Shown: positions 27,373 through 36,398 of the stretch, one piece after another
How positions within the stretch are numbered: the stretch's first letter is position 1
How the letters are laid out: every line of letters starts with the position of its first letter
NCBI GenBank assembly: GCA_026392465.1
Contig: JAPLCA010000038.1
Location: 62,001 to 126,000, forward strand
Reading direction: 5' to 3'
DNA from: Propionibacteriales bacterium
GTDB taxonomy: Bacteria; Actinomycetota; Actinomycetes; Propionibacteriales; Nocardioidaceae
Length of the DNA stretch: 64,000 nt
Made by a program: the position numbers and the translations under genes
The notes under the pieces: model-generated
What the model saw: only the letters and a program-made list of their open reading frames with translations
Told to the model about the DNA's origin: nothing
Databases searched by the model: none

Positions 27373-28547
27373 CGCAGGAGACCACGCGGCGCCCGGAGCT
27401 GCGCGTCGGTGTCGTCGGGCTCGGCTGGATGGGCCAGGTGCACGCCCGGGCGATGACCCGCCTGCTGCACCACTACCCGGACGCGCCGCTGCGTCCGCGC
27501 CTGGTGGCCGTGGCCGAGCCGGTCGACGACGAGCGCACCCGGCGGGCGGTGGACGCGCTCGGCTTCGAGCACGTGCACACCGACTGGCAGTCGCTCGTCA
27601 CGCGCGACGACCTCGACGTCGTGTGCGTGACCGGCCCGAACTTCATCCACCGCGACGTCGCGGTCGCGGCGGCGCAGGCGGGCAAGCACCTGTGGGTCGA
27701 GAAGCCCGCCGGTCGCGACGCCGCCGAGACGGCCGAGATCGTGGCGGCCGTGTAGGCGGCCGGCGTGCAGGCCGCGGCCGGGTTCAACTACCGCAACGTG
27801 CCCGCCGTCGAGCTGGCCAAGGAGCTCGTCGCGTCGGGCCGCATCGGTCGCGTGGAGCACTCGACCGTCCGCTTCCTCGCCGACTACTCCGCCGACCCCG
27901 ACGCCGCGCTGTCGTGGCGGTTCCGGACCGCGACCTCCGGCACCGGTGTCCTCGGCGACCTGGTGAGCCATGCCGCCGACCTGCTGCGTCACGTGGTGGC
28001 GGACGTCGAGGAGCTCGTCGTCGACCGCGCGACGTTCATCGCGCAGCGTCGCGAGGCCGCCGCCGGTGCGATGCACTACGAGAAGGGCGCCGGAGCGCTC
28101 GGCGACGTCGAGAACGAGGACTACGTGAGTGCGCTGCTGCGCCTCGCCGACGGCTCGCGCGCGGTGCTCGAGTCGAGCCGCGTGGCCGTGGGGGAGCAGA
28201 ACCGCTACGGCTTGGAGGTGCACGGCACCGAGGGATCGCTGTCGTGGGACTTCCGCCGCATGAACGAGCTCCAGGTCAGCACGCGGGGTGCCGACGGCGC
28301 CTACCTCAACGCGTTCTCCACCACGCGCTACGCCACCCCCGGCGACGGCGAGCTGGGCGTCTTCCAGCCCGGCGCCAACAACCCCATGGGCTTCGACGAC
28401 CTCAAGGTCGTGGAGGCCCGCCGGCTCGTGGAGTCGATCGCGACCGGCAAGCCCGTCGGCGCGACCGTCCACGACGCCCTGTCGGCGGCACGGGTCGTCG
28501 ACGCCATGATCACCTCCAGCGACGAGAAGAAGTGGGTACGACTGTGA
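27369..28547 (+). pseudogene. Gfo/Idh/MocA oxidoreductase interrupted by an in-frame TAG
   Basis: One frame of 393 codons with a single TAG at 27753-27755 (codon 129). Before it: Rossmann site VVGLGWMG (16-23) and VEKPAGRD, the family EKP motif. After it: AAGVQAAAGFNYRNVPAVEL and the C-terminal sheet domain without a break to 28547. Sequence on both sides reads as a normal NAD-dependent sugar/cyclitol dehydrogenase, and the expected residue at the TAG is probably Glu (GAG), one G-to-T change away. A GTG at 27765 could restart the second part but would lack the NAD site. Either a recent pseudogene or an assembly error. Confidence 0.85.
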
Positions 28548-29539
28548 GCAACACCAGGCTGCGCGTGGGCGTCGTCGGCGCGGGTGCGATGGGGGCGGCG
28601 CACGCGCGCACGCTTGCCACGTCCGTGCCGGGCGCCGAGGTCGTGCGCGTCTTCGACATGGACACCGAGCGGGCCAAGCAGGTGGCCAACGGCGTCGGCG
28701 CCGAGGCCGCCGACAGCGCCGAGGCGCTCGTGGCCGAGGTCGACGCGTTCGTCGTCGCCTCACCCGACGTCACCCACGCCGACCTCGCGGTCGCGGGCAT
28801 CGAGGCCGGCAAGCACGTGCTCTGCGAGAAGCCGCTGGCCGTCACCGCCGACGACGCGCGTCGCGTGGTCGACGCGGAGGTCGCCGCGGGCCGGCGGTTC
28901 GTGCAGGTGGGCTTCAACCGCCGCTTCGACCCCGGCTTCGTCGACCTCAAGGCCGCGATCACCGACGGCTCGCTCGGCGACGTGCGCGTGCTGCACGGCA
29001 TCCACCGCAACGCGTCCAACAGCACCAGCACCGACGACGCCACGCTCGTGACCGGCTCGATGATCCACGAGCTCGACACGTTCCGCTGGCTGCTCGACGG
29101 CGAGATCGTCGCGATCCGGGTCGAGTCACCGGTCGTCGACGGCTTCCGCGACCCGCAGGTCGCGACGCTGTGGACCGACGGCGGCCAGATGGCCACGGCC
29201 GAGGTGTTCGTGAACGCGGCGTACGGCTACGACGTGCGCGTCGAGGTCGTCGGCACGGGCGGCTCCGCGTCGCTCGAGCCGCGGCACCCCGTGCTGCGTC
29301 GGGTGTCCGGACAGGGCGGTTCGGCCATCGGCAGCGACTTCGTCGCGCACTTCGCCGAGTCGTACCGGATCGAGCTGGCGGCCTGGGCCGACGCGTCGCT
29401 GCGTGGCGAGGTCGTCGGTGCCAGCGCGTGGGACGGCTACCTGGCCAACGTCGTGGCCGCCGCCGGCGTCGACGCGCTGCGGTCGGGCGAGAAGCGCGAC
29501 GTCGTCGTGCCGGAGCGGCCGTCGCTCTACGTCCGATGA
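28544..29539 (+). CDS. iolG: Inositol 2-dehydrogenase-like Gfo/Idh/MocA oxidoreductase
   Basis: A 331-residue NAD(P)-dependent dehydrogenase: VGVVGAGAMGAAHAR (8-22) binds the dinucleotide, CEKPLAVT (about 94-101) holds the catalytic Lys of the EKP motif, FMQVGF-like FVQVGFNRRFDP and the conserved Asp/His in MIHELDTFRWLL complete the site. It would oxidise myo-inositol (or scyllo-inositol) to the inosose that IolE uses. GTG at 28544 overlaps the stop of the broken paralog. With that paralog lost, this is the only intact IolG-type enzyme in the island. Confidence 0.88.
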   Translation: MSNTRLRVGVVGAGAMGAAHARTLATSVPGAEVVRVFDMDTERAKQVANGVGAEAADSAEALVAEVDAFVVASPDVTHADLAVAGIEAGKHVLCEKPLAVTADDARRVVDAEVAAGRRFVQVGFNRRFDPGFVDLKAAITDGSLGDVRVLHGIHRNASNSTSTDDATLVTGSMIHELDTFRWLLDGEIVAIRVESPVVDGFRDPQVATLWTDGGQMATAEVFVNAAYGYDVRVEVVGTGGSASLEPRHPVLRRVSGQGGSAIGSDFVAHFAESYRIELAAWADASLRGEVVGASAWDGYLANVVAAAGVDALRSGEKRDVVVPERPSLYVR

Positions 29540-30324
29540 GCTTCACCCTCGCCGTCTGCTCCGAGATGGTGCTCACGGAGCTGCCGCACCTCGACCGCGT
29601 GTCGCGCATCCACGACGCCGGGTTCGCGGTGGAGATCTGGGACTGGACGCAGAAGGACGCCGAGGCGCTGCGTGCCACCGGCGCGTCGTTCACGTCGATG
29701 ACCGGCTACGTCACGGGCGACCTCACGACGCCAGGCGGTGCCGACGACCTGCTGCGGACGGCCGAGGAGTCGATCCCGTTCGCGCAGGCGATCGGCTGCC
29801 CGTCCCTCAACATCCACGGCACGGGCCTGGGGGAGGGCGGCCTGCCGGTGCGGCCCGTCGAGGTCACGACCGGGGAGGACTGGGTGGCAGCGGTGCGGAC
29901 GCTCGAGCGGGTAGCCGAGCTGGCCGAGCGGCACGACGTCACCTACGTGCTGGAGAACCTCAACACGGCGGTCGACCACCCCGGCACGCCGTTCGCGAGG
30001 GCCGCCGACACGCTCGCCCTCGTGCGCGCGGTCGGCAGCCCGCACCTGCGGATGAACCTCGACCTGTACCACGCGCAGATCGGCGAGGGGAACCTCGTCG
30101 AGCTCGTGCGCCAGGCCGTCCCGTTCACGGGGGAGGTGCAGGTGGCCGACGTCCCCGGGCGCTGCGAGCCCGGCACCGGCGAGGTGCGCTGGTCGTTCGT
30201 GGCGCAGGCCCTCGCGGACGCCGGCTACACCGGCGTCGTGGCGATGGAGGCGTGGGCGAGCGACCCCTCCGTCGACGGGAGCCGCCGCGCGATGGACGCC
30301 TTCCGCGAGGCCTTCACCGTCTGA
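29536..30324 (+). CDS. Hydroxypyruvate isomerase-like TIM-barrel protein
   Basis: A 262-residue xylose-isomerase-like barrel of the Hyi group. Expected metal residues lie in ENLNTAVDHPG (Glu), LRMNLDLYHAQI (Asp, His), VQVADVPGRCEPGTGEV (Asp, Arg, Glu) and a final Glu in VAMEAWAS. Such proteins are common as IolH/IolI-like accessory isomerases in inositol clusters, converting inosose isomers; the precise reaction is uncertain. Last gene of the iol transcript, four-base overlap with iolG, followed by a perfect 26-bp hairpin. Confidence 0.8.
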   Translation: MSFTLAVCSEMVLTELPHLDRVSRIHDAGFAVEIWDWTQKDAEALRATGASFTSMTGYVTGDLTTPGGADDLLRTAEESIPFAQAIGCPSLNIHGTGLGEGGLPVRPVEVTTGEDWVAAVRTLERVAELAERHDVTYVLENLNTAVDHPGTPFARAADTLALVRAVGSPHLRMNLDLYHAQIGEGNLVELVRQAVPFTGEVQVADVPGRCEPGTGEVRWSFVAQALADAGYTGVVAMEAWASDPSVDGSRRAMDAFREAFTV

Positions 30325-30342
30325 CCTCTGACCCTCCCCACT

Positions 30343-30411
30343 CCCCGCCGAGTGTGACGTTTGCGGGGCGAATCCGACGGATTCGCCCCGCAAACGTCAC
30401 ACTCAGCGGGG
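30343..30411. terminator. Bidirectional terminator hairpin, ACGTTTGCG type
   Basis: A perfect 26-bp stem (30350-30375 with 30379-30404) and three-base loop, extended by a further six pairs (30343-30348 with 30406-30411). It lies between the convergent iol operon and lacI. The stem contains ACGTTTGCG, also found in the palindrome at 37571-37604. Confidence 0.85.
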
Positions 30412-30438
30412 GCTGGTCACTCTCAGTGGGGGCTGGGC
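30398..30438. repeat. 20-bp near-direct repeat downstream of hairpin
   Basis: TCACACTCAGCGGGGGCTGG (30398-30417) is followed at once by a copy differing at two positions (30418-30437). It overlaps the right side of the terminator and looks like a slippage duplication. Confidence 0.7.
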
Positions 30439-30442
30439 GTGG

Positions 30443-31474
30443 TCAGGGGGTGCCGAAGGCGCGGGGGAGGTTGAACGGCGTGACGACCTGGACGTGCGAC
30501 GGCACCGACGTCGGCGCGCCCGGAAGGGCTCCGTGGTGCTGCAGGAGGAGGCGGCAGGCCCGCCGGGTGTCGGCGCGCAGGTCGTGGTGCAGGGCGTAGT
30601 GGACGCGGCGCGTCCGCAGCAGTTCGGTGTTGTCGGCGTCGAGGTCGTGCGCGACGAAGACCCGCGGCGCGCGTCCGGCGTCGGCGAACGCCTCGAGCGT
30701 CGCACGGTTGCCGCCGCCCACCGAGTAGACGGCGTCGAGGTCGGGGTGGTCCGCCAGCGCGGCCCGCACACCGGTGCCCGTGGTGGGGTCGAGGCCGTCG
30801 GTGTCCGTCAGGTCGACGACGCGACGGGCGGGGGAGAGGTCGCGCAGTGCGTCGACGAACGCCGACACCCGCTGCTCCTCGCCCCGGAAGTCGCTGCGGC
30901 TCAGCGTCACGAGGACCGCGCCCGACCCTGGCGCGCCCTGCGCGACCAGGTAGGCGGCGGTGCGCCCGGCGGCGGCGTTGTCGATGCCGACGTAGGCCAG
31001 CCGGCGGCTGCGCGGCACGTCGGTGACCAGCGTGACCACGGGGACACCGGCGTCGGCCAGGGTCGCCACCTCCGCCGCGACGTCGGGATGGTCGGGCGCC
31101 TTCAGCACGACGCCGTGCGAGCGGCGACGTCGCACGTCGCGCAGGGTCGCGACCATGGCGCCGACGTCGGCCTCCTCGCGCAGGTGGAACCGCGAGCGCA
31201 CCACCGCGGGACGCAGCGACGGCAGCTCGGCCTCCAGCGCCCGGCGCACCGCCGTGCTGAACCGGACGGGCGCCTGCATGACGAGGTCGAGCAGGAAGGT
31301 GCGTCCGACCAGCCTCAGCTGGGACGCCTGCCGGTCGAGCTCCTCGACGGCGCGCTCCACCTCGGCGACCGTCGCGGCACGCACCCCCGGGCGTCCGTGC
31401 AGCACGCGGTCGACGGTGGCCGCGCTGAGTCCGCTCTGCTGGGCGATCTCACGGACCTTGTGACGGTGCGGCAC
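30443..31474 (-). CDS. LacI-family transcriptional regulator
   Basis: A 343-residue regulator: N-terminal LacI helix-turn-helix (VREIAQQSGLSAATVDRVLH, about 7-26; hinge region AVEELDRQAS), then a periplasmic-binding-protein-like domain (VVTLVTDVP, YVGIDNAAAGRTAAYLV, VYSVGGGNRATLEAF). Closest in style to the rhizobial sugar regulators that respond to cyclitols or sugars imported by RbsB-type systems. It is convergent with the iol operon and divergent from the PhyH/SDR pair, so it could control either. GTG start directly after a -10 hexamer. Confidence 0.88.
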   Translation of the reverse strand: MPHRHKVREIAQQSGLSAATVDRVLHGRPGVRAATVAEVERAVEELDRQASQLRLVGRTFLLDLVMQAPVRFSTAVRRALEAELPSLRPAVVRSRFHLREEADVGAMVATLRDVRRRRSHGVVLKAPDHPDVAAEVATLADAGVPVVTLVTDVPRSRRLAYVGIDNAAAGRTAAYLVAQGAPGSGAVLVTLSRSDFRGEEQRVSAFVDALRDLSPARRVVDLTDTDGLDPTTGTGVRAALADHPDLDAVYSVGGGNRATLEAFADAGRAPRVFVAHDLDADNTELLRTRRVHYALHHDLRADTRRACRLLLQHHGALPGAPTSVPSHVQVVTPFNLPRAFGTP

Positions 31475-31480
31475 CCTCGC

Positions 31481-31486
31481 AGCCTA
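31481..31486 (-). promoter_or_regulatory. -10 of lacI, leaderless
   Basis: TAGGCT on the reverse strand ends six bases before the GTG at 31474; no Shine-Dalgarno in between. No convincing -35. Confidence 0.55.
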
Positions 31487-31600
31487 GTGCGCGCGACCGG
31501 TCGCTGAGGTGTTCTTGAGGTCTTTCGAGCGCCCACGACGGAGCGGGCGAGCCTAGCGTGTTGGCGTACCCACCGCCCCGCCCGACCCGAGGAGCCGAGC

Positions 31601-32815
31601 ATGAGTCTCGTCGACCACACCGTCCCCGCCGACCGAGGCGCCGCGCGCCGCGCGCGGTTCACCCCCGAGGACGTGCGCCTCAGCGACCTCGTCGAGGTCG
31701 TGTCCGAGCCCACCCGCGCCGACGACTACCCGCACGCCGTCGGCGTCGAGCAGAGTGTCGTCGTCTACGCCTCGGCGACGCTGCGCGCTGCCGTCGCGAC
31801 ACCCGACGGCGAGGACGCCGTGCGCGCCGAGCTCGTCCACGCCCTCACCGACGGACCGGGGGTCGTCGTGTTGAAGGGCGCGTGGGACGACCACGACGTC
31901 GTCGACCGCGCCACGGCCGCCTTCGAGGAGGTCATCGCGCAGGAGAAGGCCGCCGGGGGAGCCGCGGGCGACCACTTCGCGAGGCCCGGTGCCAACGACC
32001 GCATCTGGAACGCGCTGGAGAAGCTCGCCGTCACCGACCCCGGCACGTTCGTCGACTACTACGCGAACGACGTCCTGGCCCTCGTCTCCACCGCCTGGCT
32101 CGGCCCGGCCTACCAGGTGACCTCGCAGGTCAACGTGGTCCGTCCCGGCGGCGTCGCGCAGGACCCGCACCGCGACTACCACCTCGGCTTCCTGTCCGAC
32201 GAGGTCGCGGCGCGGTACCCGGCGCACGTGCACCTGCTGTCGCCCGTCCTCACCCTCCAGGGCGCCGTCGCCCACGTCGACATGCCCGTCGAGAGCGGTC
32301 CGACGCTCTACCTGCCGCACTCCCAGAAGTACGGACCCGGCTACCTCGCCTACCGTCGCGACGACGTGCGCGACTACTTCGCCGAGCACCACGTGCAGCT
32401 CCCGCTGGAGAAGGGCGACGCCGTGTTCTTCAACCCGGCCCTGCTGCACGGGGCGGGCAGCAACGTCTCGGCCGACGTGCAGCGCGTCGCGAACCTCCTG
32501 CAGGTCTCGTCGGCGTTCGGGCGCGCGATGGAGGCCGTCGACCGCGCGCGTGCGACGACGGCCGTCTACCCGACCCTGCTCGAGCGCAAGGCAGCCGGCT
32601 GGTCCGACGCCGCCCTGCGTCGCGTGGTCGCGTCGGTCGCCGAGGGCTACCCGTTCCCGACCAACCTCGACCTCGACCAGCCGGTCGACGGCATGACCCC
32701 GCTCTCGCAGGCGGAGGTCGTCGAGCAGGCGCTCGCCGCAGGCCGCGACGTCGACCAGGTGGGCCAGGCGCTCGGCGCGTACGCCGCACGTCGTCGCACC
32801 GACGGGGCGGGCTGA
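31601..32815 (+). CDS. Phytanoyl-CoA dioxygenase (PhyH)-like Fe(II)/2-oxoglutarate enzyme
   Basis: A 404-residue protein with the jelly-roll metal triad: DPHRDYH (about residues 186-192, the HxD pair) and a distal His in LLHGAGSNVS (about 283), plus Arg in QRVANLLQ for 2-oxoglutarate. Preceding DGPGVVVLKGAW is typical of PhyH proteins. It would hydroxylate an unknown small molecule. GAGGAGC precedes the ATG. Paired with an SDR gene one base downstream and divergent from LacI, it suggests a hydroxylation-then-oxidation step in a catabolic route, possibly of a modified cyclitol; this is inference. Confidence 0.8.
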   Translation: MSLVDHTVPADRGAARRARFTPEDVRLSDLVEVVSEPTRADDYPHAVGVEQSVVVYASATLRAAVATPDGEDAVRAELVHALTDGPGVVVLKGAWDDHDVVDRATAAFEEVIAQEKAAGGAAGDHFARPGANDRIWNALEKLAVTDPGTFVDYYANDVLALVSTAWLGPAYQVTSQVNVVRPGGVAQDPHRDYHLGFLSDEVAARYPAHVHLLSPVLTLQGAVAHVDMPVESGPTLYLPHSQKYGPGYLAYRRDDVRDYFAEHHVQLPLEKGDAVFFNPALLHGAGSNVSADVQRVANLLQVSSAFGRAMEAVDRARATTAVYPTLLERKAAGWSDAALRRVVASVAEGYPFPTNLDLDQPVDGMTPLSQAEVVEQALAAGRDVDQVGQALGAYAARRRTDGAG

Positions 32816-32816
32816 C

Positions 32817-33590
32817 GTGGGCTCCCTCGACGGGCGTGTCGTCCTGGTCTCCGGAGGCACGCAGGGCGTCGGTCTCGCGATCGCCCGCGCCGCGCTCCGC
32901 GAGGGCGCCCGGGTGGTCGTGACCGGACGTCGCGCCGACGTCGGCGAGGCAGCGGCCGCCGACCTGTCCGCGCTCGGTGACGCCACGTTCGTGCGCTGCG
33001 ACGTGGCCGACGTCGACGCGTGCCGCGGCGCCGTGGAGGCCACCGTGGCCGCACACGGCCGGATCGACGGACTGGTCAACGCAGCCGGGTTCACCGAGCG
33101 CGGCAGCGTGCTCGACACGACGCCGGAGATGTTCGAGCAGCACGTCGCGGTGAACCTGCGCGGCCCGTTCTTCCTCATGCAGGCGGCGATCGGCGACATG
33201 GTCCGCCGCGGCGAGCCGGGGTCGGTCGTCAACGTCCTCACCATGAGCGCGCACGGCGGCCAGCCCCACCTCGCGCCGTACTCGGCCACGAAGGCCGGGC
33301 TCGCCGGACTGACCAAGAACGCCGCGTACGCCCACCGGTTCGACCGCGTGCGCGTGAACGGCGTGAACATCGGATGGACCGACTCTGACGGCGAGGACGT
33401 CATCCAGCGTCGCTTCCACGACGCCGGTGACGACTGGCGCGAGCGGGCTGCCGAGCGGCTGCCCGCCGGTCGGCTCGCGACGCCCGAGGACGCGGCCGGC
33501 ATCGTCGTGCTGCTGCTGAGCGACGCGAGCGGGGTCGTCACGGGCTCGGTCATGGACTGGGACCAGACCGTCGTGGGCACGTCGGACTGA
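32817..33590 (+). CDS. Short-chain dehydrogenase/reductase
   Basis: A 257-residue classical SDR: cofactor site SGGTQGVG (12-19), NAAG (about 83-86), catalytic Ser in NVLTMSAHGG and the YxxxK motif in PYSATKAG (Tyr near 159). The Arg after the second strand (TGRRAD) favours NADP. GTG start one base after the dioxygenase stop, so the two are co-translated; it may oxidise the hydroxylated product. Substrate unknown. Confidence 0.88.
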   Translation: MGSLDGRVVLVSGGTQGVGLAIARAALREGARVVVTGRRADVGEAAAADLSALGDATFVRCDVADVDACRGAVEATVAAHGRIDGLVNAAGFTERGSVLDTTPEMFEQHVAVNLRGPFFLMQAAIGDMVRRGEPGSVVNVLTMSAHGGQPHLAPYSATKAGLAGLTKNAAYAHRFDRVRVNGVNIGWTDSDGEDVIQRRFHDAGDDWRERAAERLPAGRLATPEDAAGIVVLLLSDASGVVTGSVMDWDQTVVGTSD

Positions 33591-33667
33591 CCGGGTCGGG
33601 GCGCGAGGCGTGTCACGCTGTCAGCGAACAGGGCGTGTTCGCGCGTGTCTCGCGCCCCTTCGCCCTC

Positions 33668-33673
33668 TAGGGT
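33668..33673 (+). promoter_or_regulatory. -10 of clpP1, leaderless
   Basis: TAGGGT ends seven bases before the GTG at 33681 with no ribosome site. No clear ClgR box was recognised by eye upstream. Confidence 0.6.
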
Positions 33674-33680
33674 CGAGAGC

Positions 33681-34340
33681 GTGAACACACCAGACGTCAG
33701 CACCCAGCACGGTCCGGGTCCGGACGCGTCGGGCCTGCGCATGATGGCCGGCACCGACGTCGGGCCCTCCGACCTCGACGGCCACATCTACCAGCGCCTG
33801 CTGCGCGAGCGGATCATCTTCCTCGGGTCGGAGGTGCGCGACTCCAACTCCAACGCGATCTGCGCACAGATGCTCCTGCTCAACGCGGAGGACCCGAACG
33901 CCGACATCTTCCTGTACATCAACAGCCCCGGCGGCTCGGTCGACTCCGGCATGGCCATCTACGACACCATGCAGTTCATCTCCAACGACGTCGCCACCGT
34001 GGCCATGGGCCTCGCCGCGTCGATGGGGCAGTTCCTGCTGGCCGCCGGCGCGCCGGGCAAGCGCTACGCCCTGCCGCACGCGCGCATCATGATGCACCAG
34101 CCCTCGGGCGGCATCGGCGGCTCCGCGTCGGACATCAAGATCCAGGCGCAGCAGTCCATCCTGCTCAAGAAGCAGCTCAACGAGCTCCAGTCGCTGCACA
34201 CCGGCCAGACGATCGACCAGATCGAGGCCGACGCCGACCGCGACCGCTGGTTCACGCCCGAGCAGGCGAAGGACTACGGCTTCATCGACCAGGTCATCAA
34301 GAACGCCGGCGAGGTCGGGAACAAGGGGAGCGAAGCATGA
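33681..34340 (+). CDS. clpP1: ATP-dependent Clp protease proteolytic subunit 1
   Basis: A 219-residue serine protease with the ClpP triad: Ser114 in GLAASMGQF, His139 in MMHQPSGG and Asp in the DRDRW segment. Forms a heptameric ring that pairs with ClpP2 rings in actinobacteria, and is fed by ClpX or ClpC. GTG at 33681 chosen over the longer open frame because of the leaderless -10. The N-terminal 30 residues are a propeptide-like extension. Four-base overlap with clpP2. Confidence 0.95.
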   Translation: MNTPDVSTQHGPGPDASGLRMMAGTDVGPSDLDGHIYQRLLRERIIFLGSEVRDSNSNAICAQMLLLNAEDPNADIFLYINSPGGSVDSGMAIYDTMQFISNDVATVAMGLAASMGQFLLAAGAPGKRYALPHARIMMHQPSGGIGGSASDIKIQAQQSILLKKQLNELQSLHTGQTIDQIEADADRDRWFTPEQAKDYGFIDQVIKNAGEVGNKGSEA

Positions 34341-34939
34341 GCTACTACATCCCGCAGTGGGAGGAGCGCACGTCCTACGGGTTCCGGCGCATCGACCCCT
34401 ACGCGAAGCTGTTCGAGGACCGCATCATCTTCGTCGGCACGCCGATCAGCGACGACGTGGCCAACGCGGTCATGGCGCAGCTGCTCTGCCTGCAGCAGAT
34501 GGACGCCGACCGCGACATCCAGCTGTACATCAACAGCCCGGGTGGCTCGTTCACGGCGATGACGGCCATCTACGACACGATGCGCTACCTCAAGTCCGAC
34601 GTGCAGACCGTGTGCCTGGGCCAGGCGGCCTCGGCCGCCGCGGTGCTGCTGGCCGCCGGCACGCCGGGCAAGCGCTACGCGCTCCCGAACAGCCGCATCC
34701 TCATCCACCAGCCGTACACCGAGGGCACCGGCGGCCAGATCTCCGACCTGGAGATCCAGGCCAACGAGATCCTGCGCATGCGCGCGCTGATGGAGCAGAT
34801 GATCGCCGACGCGACCGGCAAGACGCCCGAGGACGTCAGCAAGGACGTCGAGCGCGACAAGATCCTGACGGCCGAGCAGGCCAAGGAGTACGGGATCATC
34901 GACCAGGTCTTCGACTCGCTGAAGACTCCCGCCGTCTGA
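34337..34939 (+). CDS. clpP2: ATP-dependent Clp protease proteolytic subunit 2
   Basis: A 200-residue ClpP paralog with Ser99 in [12 protein letters not shown], His124 in [10 protein letters not shown] and Asp in the [12 protein letters not shown] segment. Actinobacteria usually need both ClpP1 and ClpP2 for an active tetradecamer. The ATG overlaps the clpP1 stop. Followed by a strong hairpin before clpX. Confidence 0.95.
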   Translation: MSYYIPQWEERTSYGFRRIDPYAKLFEDRIIFVGTPISDDVANAVMAQLLCLQQMDADRDIQLYINSPGGSFTAMTAIYDTMRYLKSDVQTVCLGQAASAAAVLLAAGTPGKRYALPNSRILIHQPYTEGTGGQISDLEIQANEILRMRALMEQMIADATGKTPEDVSKDVERDKILTAEQAKEYGIIDQVFDSLKTPAV

Positions 34940-34944
34940 CCGGC

Positions 34945-34979
34945 CCGGCGACGCCACGACACGCGCGTGGCGTCGCCGG
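34945..34979 (+). terminator. Terminator or attenuator between clpP2 and clpX
   Basis: A perfect 14-bp stem (34945-34958 with 34966-34979), seven-base loop, 6 bp after the clpP2 stop. It suggests clpX has its own promoter within 34980-35072. Confidence 0.75.
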
Positions 34980-35072
34980 TTCGCAGGTGGTGGTCCGAGC
35001 CGGCCGGTAGTGTGAGGCTGGCGACACGACGTCCGCGTCGTGAGTGTTCGTTCGACGGAAGGGAGCGCGCCC

Positions 35073-36347
35073 GTGGCACGCATCGGTGAGACCGCCGACC
35101 TCTTGAAGTGCTCGTTCTGCGGCAAGAGCCAGAAGCAGGTCAAGAAGCTCATCGCCGGCCCCGGCGTGTACATCTGCGACGAGTGCATCGACCTCTGCAA
35201 CGAGATCATCGAGGAGGAGCTGGCCGAGGGCGCCGAGCTGAGCCTCGGCGAGCTGCCCAAGCCCCACGAGATCTTCGACTTCCTCAACGGCTACGTCGTC
35301 GGCCAGGACAACGCCAAGAAGAACCTCGCCGTGGCGGTGTACAACCACTACAAGCGCGTGCAGGCGCAGGCCACGAGCGGGCGCGCCAAGGACGACGGCG
35401 TCGAGCTGGCGAAGTCCAACATCCTCATGGTCGGCCCCACGGGCTGCGGCAAGACCTATCTCGCCCAGACGCTCGCGCGCATGCTGAACGTCCCGTTCGC
35501 GATCGCCGACGCCACCGCCCTCACCGAGGCCGGCTACGTGGGCGAGGACGTCGAGAACATCCTCCTCAAGCTCATCCAGGCCGCCGACTACGACGTCAAG
35601 AAGGCCGAGACGGGCATCATCTACATCGACGAGGTCGACAAGATCTCGCGCAAGGCCGAGAACCCGTCGATCACCCGCGACGTGTCGGGCGAGGGCGTGC
35701 AGCAGGCGCTGCTGAAGATCCTCGAGGGCACCACCGCGTCGGTGCCGCCGCAGGGCGGGCGCAAGCACCCGCACCAGGAGTTCATCCAGATCGACACGAC
35801 CAACGTGCTGTTCATCGTCGGCGGCGCGTTCGCCGGGCTCGAGGAGATCATCGAGCAGCGCAGTGGCAAGGTCGGGCTGGGCTTCAACACCGGAGGGGTG
35901 GCGGAGAAGAAGCCCGAGACGGCGCCGGAGAAGCTGTTCTCCCAGGTGCTGCCCGAGGATCTCCTCAAGTTCTGTCTGATCCCGGAGTTCATCGGCCGTC
36001 TGCCGGTCATCGCGGCGGTCGACAAGCTCGACAAGTCGGCGCTCGTCTCCATCCTCACCGAGCCGCGCAACGCGCTCACCAAGCAGTTCGTGCGGCTCTT
36101 CGAGATCGACGACGTCGAGCTCGAGTTCACCGACGACGCGTGCGAGGCGATGGCCGACCTCGCGCTCGCCCGCGACACCGGTGCCCGCGGTCTGCGCTCG
36201 ATCATCGAGCACGTGCTGCAGCCCGTCATGTACGACATCCCCTCGCGCGACGACGTCGCCAAGGTGATCGTCACCGGTGCCACCGTGCGCGGCGAGGAGG
36301 GCCCCACGGTGCTCACCCGCGACGAGGTCGCCAAGAAGGCCTCCTGA
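35073..36347 (+). CDS. clpX: Clp protease ATPase subunit ClpX
   Basis: A 424-residue AAA+ unfoldase. N-terminal zinc-binding domain with Cys13, Cys16, Cys35 and Cys38 (CSFC and CDEC), Walker A GPTGCGKT (about 120), Walker [11 protein letters not shown], pore loop GYVGEDV and sensor 2 GARGLRSI. Unfolds tagged substrates and passes them into ClpP. GTG at 35073 is preceded by GGAAGGGAG. Very typical length. Confidence 0.97.
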   Translation: MARIGETADLLKCSFCGKSQKQVKKLIAGPGVYICDECIDLCNEIIEEELAEGAELSLGELPKPHEIFDFLNGYVVGQDNAKKNLAVAVYNHYKRVQAQATSGRAKDDGVELAKSNILMVGPTGCGKTYLAQTLARMLNVPFAIADATALTEAGYVGEDVENILLKLIQAADYDVKKAETGIIYIDEVDKISRKAENPSITRDVSGEGVQQALLKILEGTTASVPPQGGRKHPHQEFIQIDTTNVLFIVGGAFAGLEEIIEQRSGKVGLGFNTGGVAEKKPETAPEKLFSQVLPEDLLKFCLIPEFIGRLPVIAAVDKLDKSALVSILTEPRNALTKQFVRLFEIDDVELEFTDDACEAMADLALARDTGARGLRSIIEHVLQPVMYDIPSRDDVAKVIVTGATVRGEEGPTVLTRDEVAKKAS

Positions 36348-36385
36348 CCCCGCGCAGCCCGATACCGGCGGTATCCGGGGTCGGC

Positions 36386-36391
36386 TAGGGT
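36386..36391 (+). promoter_or_regulatory. -10 for the saccharopine-dehydrogenase-like gene
   Basis: TAGGGT ends seven bases before the ATG at 36399; a small GATACCG/CGGTATC palindrome lies just upstream (36361-36375). Confidence 0.55.
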
Positions 36392-36398
36392 CGACGGC

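Noticed and set aside
27753-27755. General amber recoding (TAG read as an amino acid)
   Set aside because: valS and the ABC gene at 4436 end normally at TAG, and the two in-frame TAGs would need different residues (Glu, Ser).
36361-36375. GATACCG/CGGTATC palindrome as a regulator site
   Set aside because: Only seven bases per arm and sits just upstream of a -10; too short to separate from chance in GC-rich sequence.
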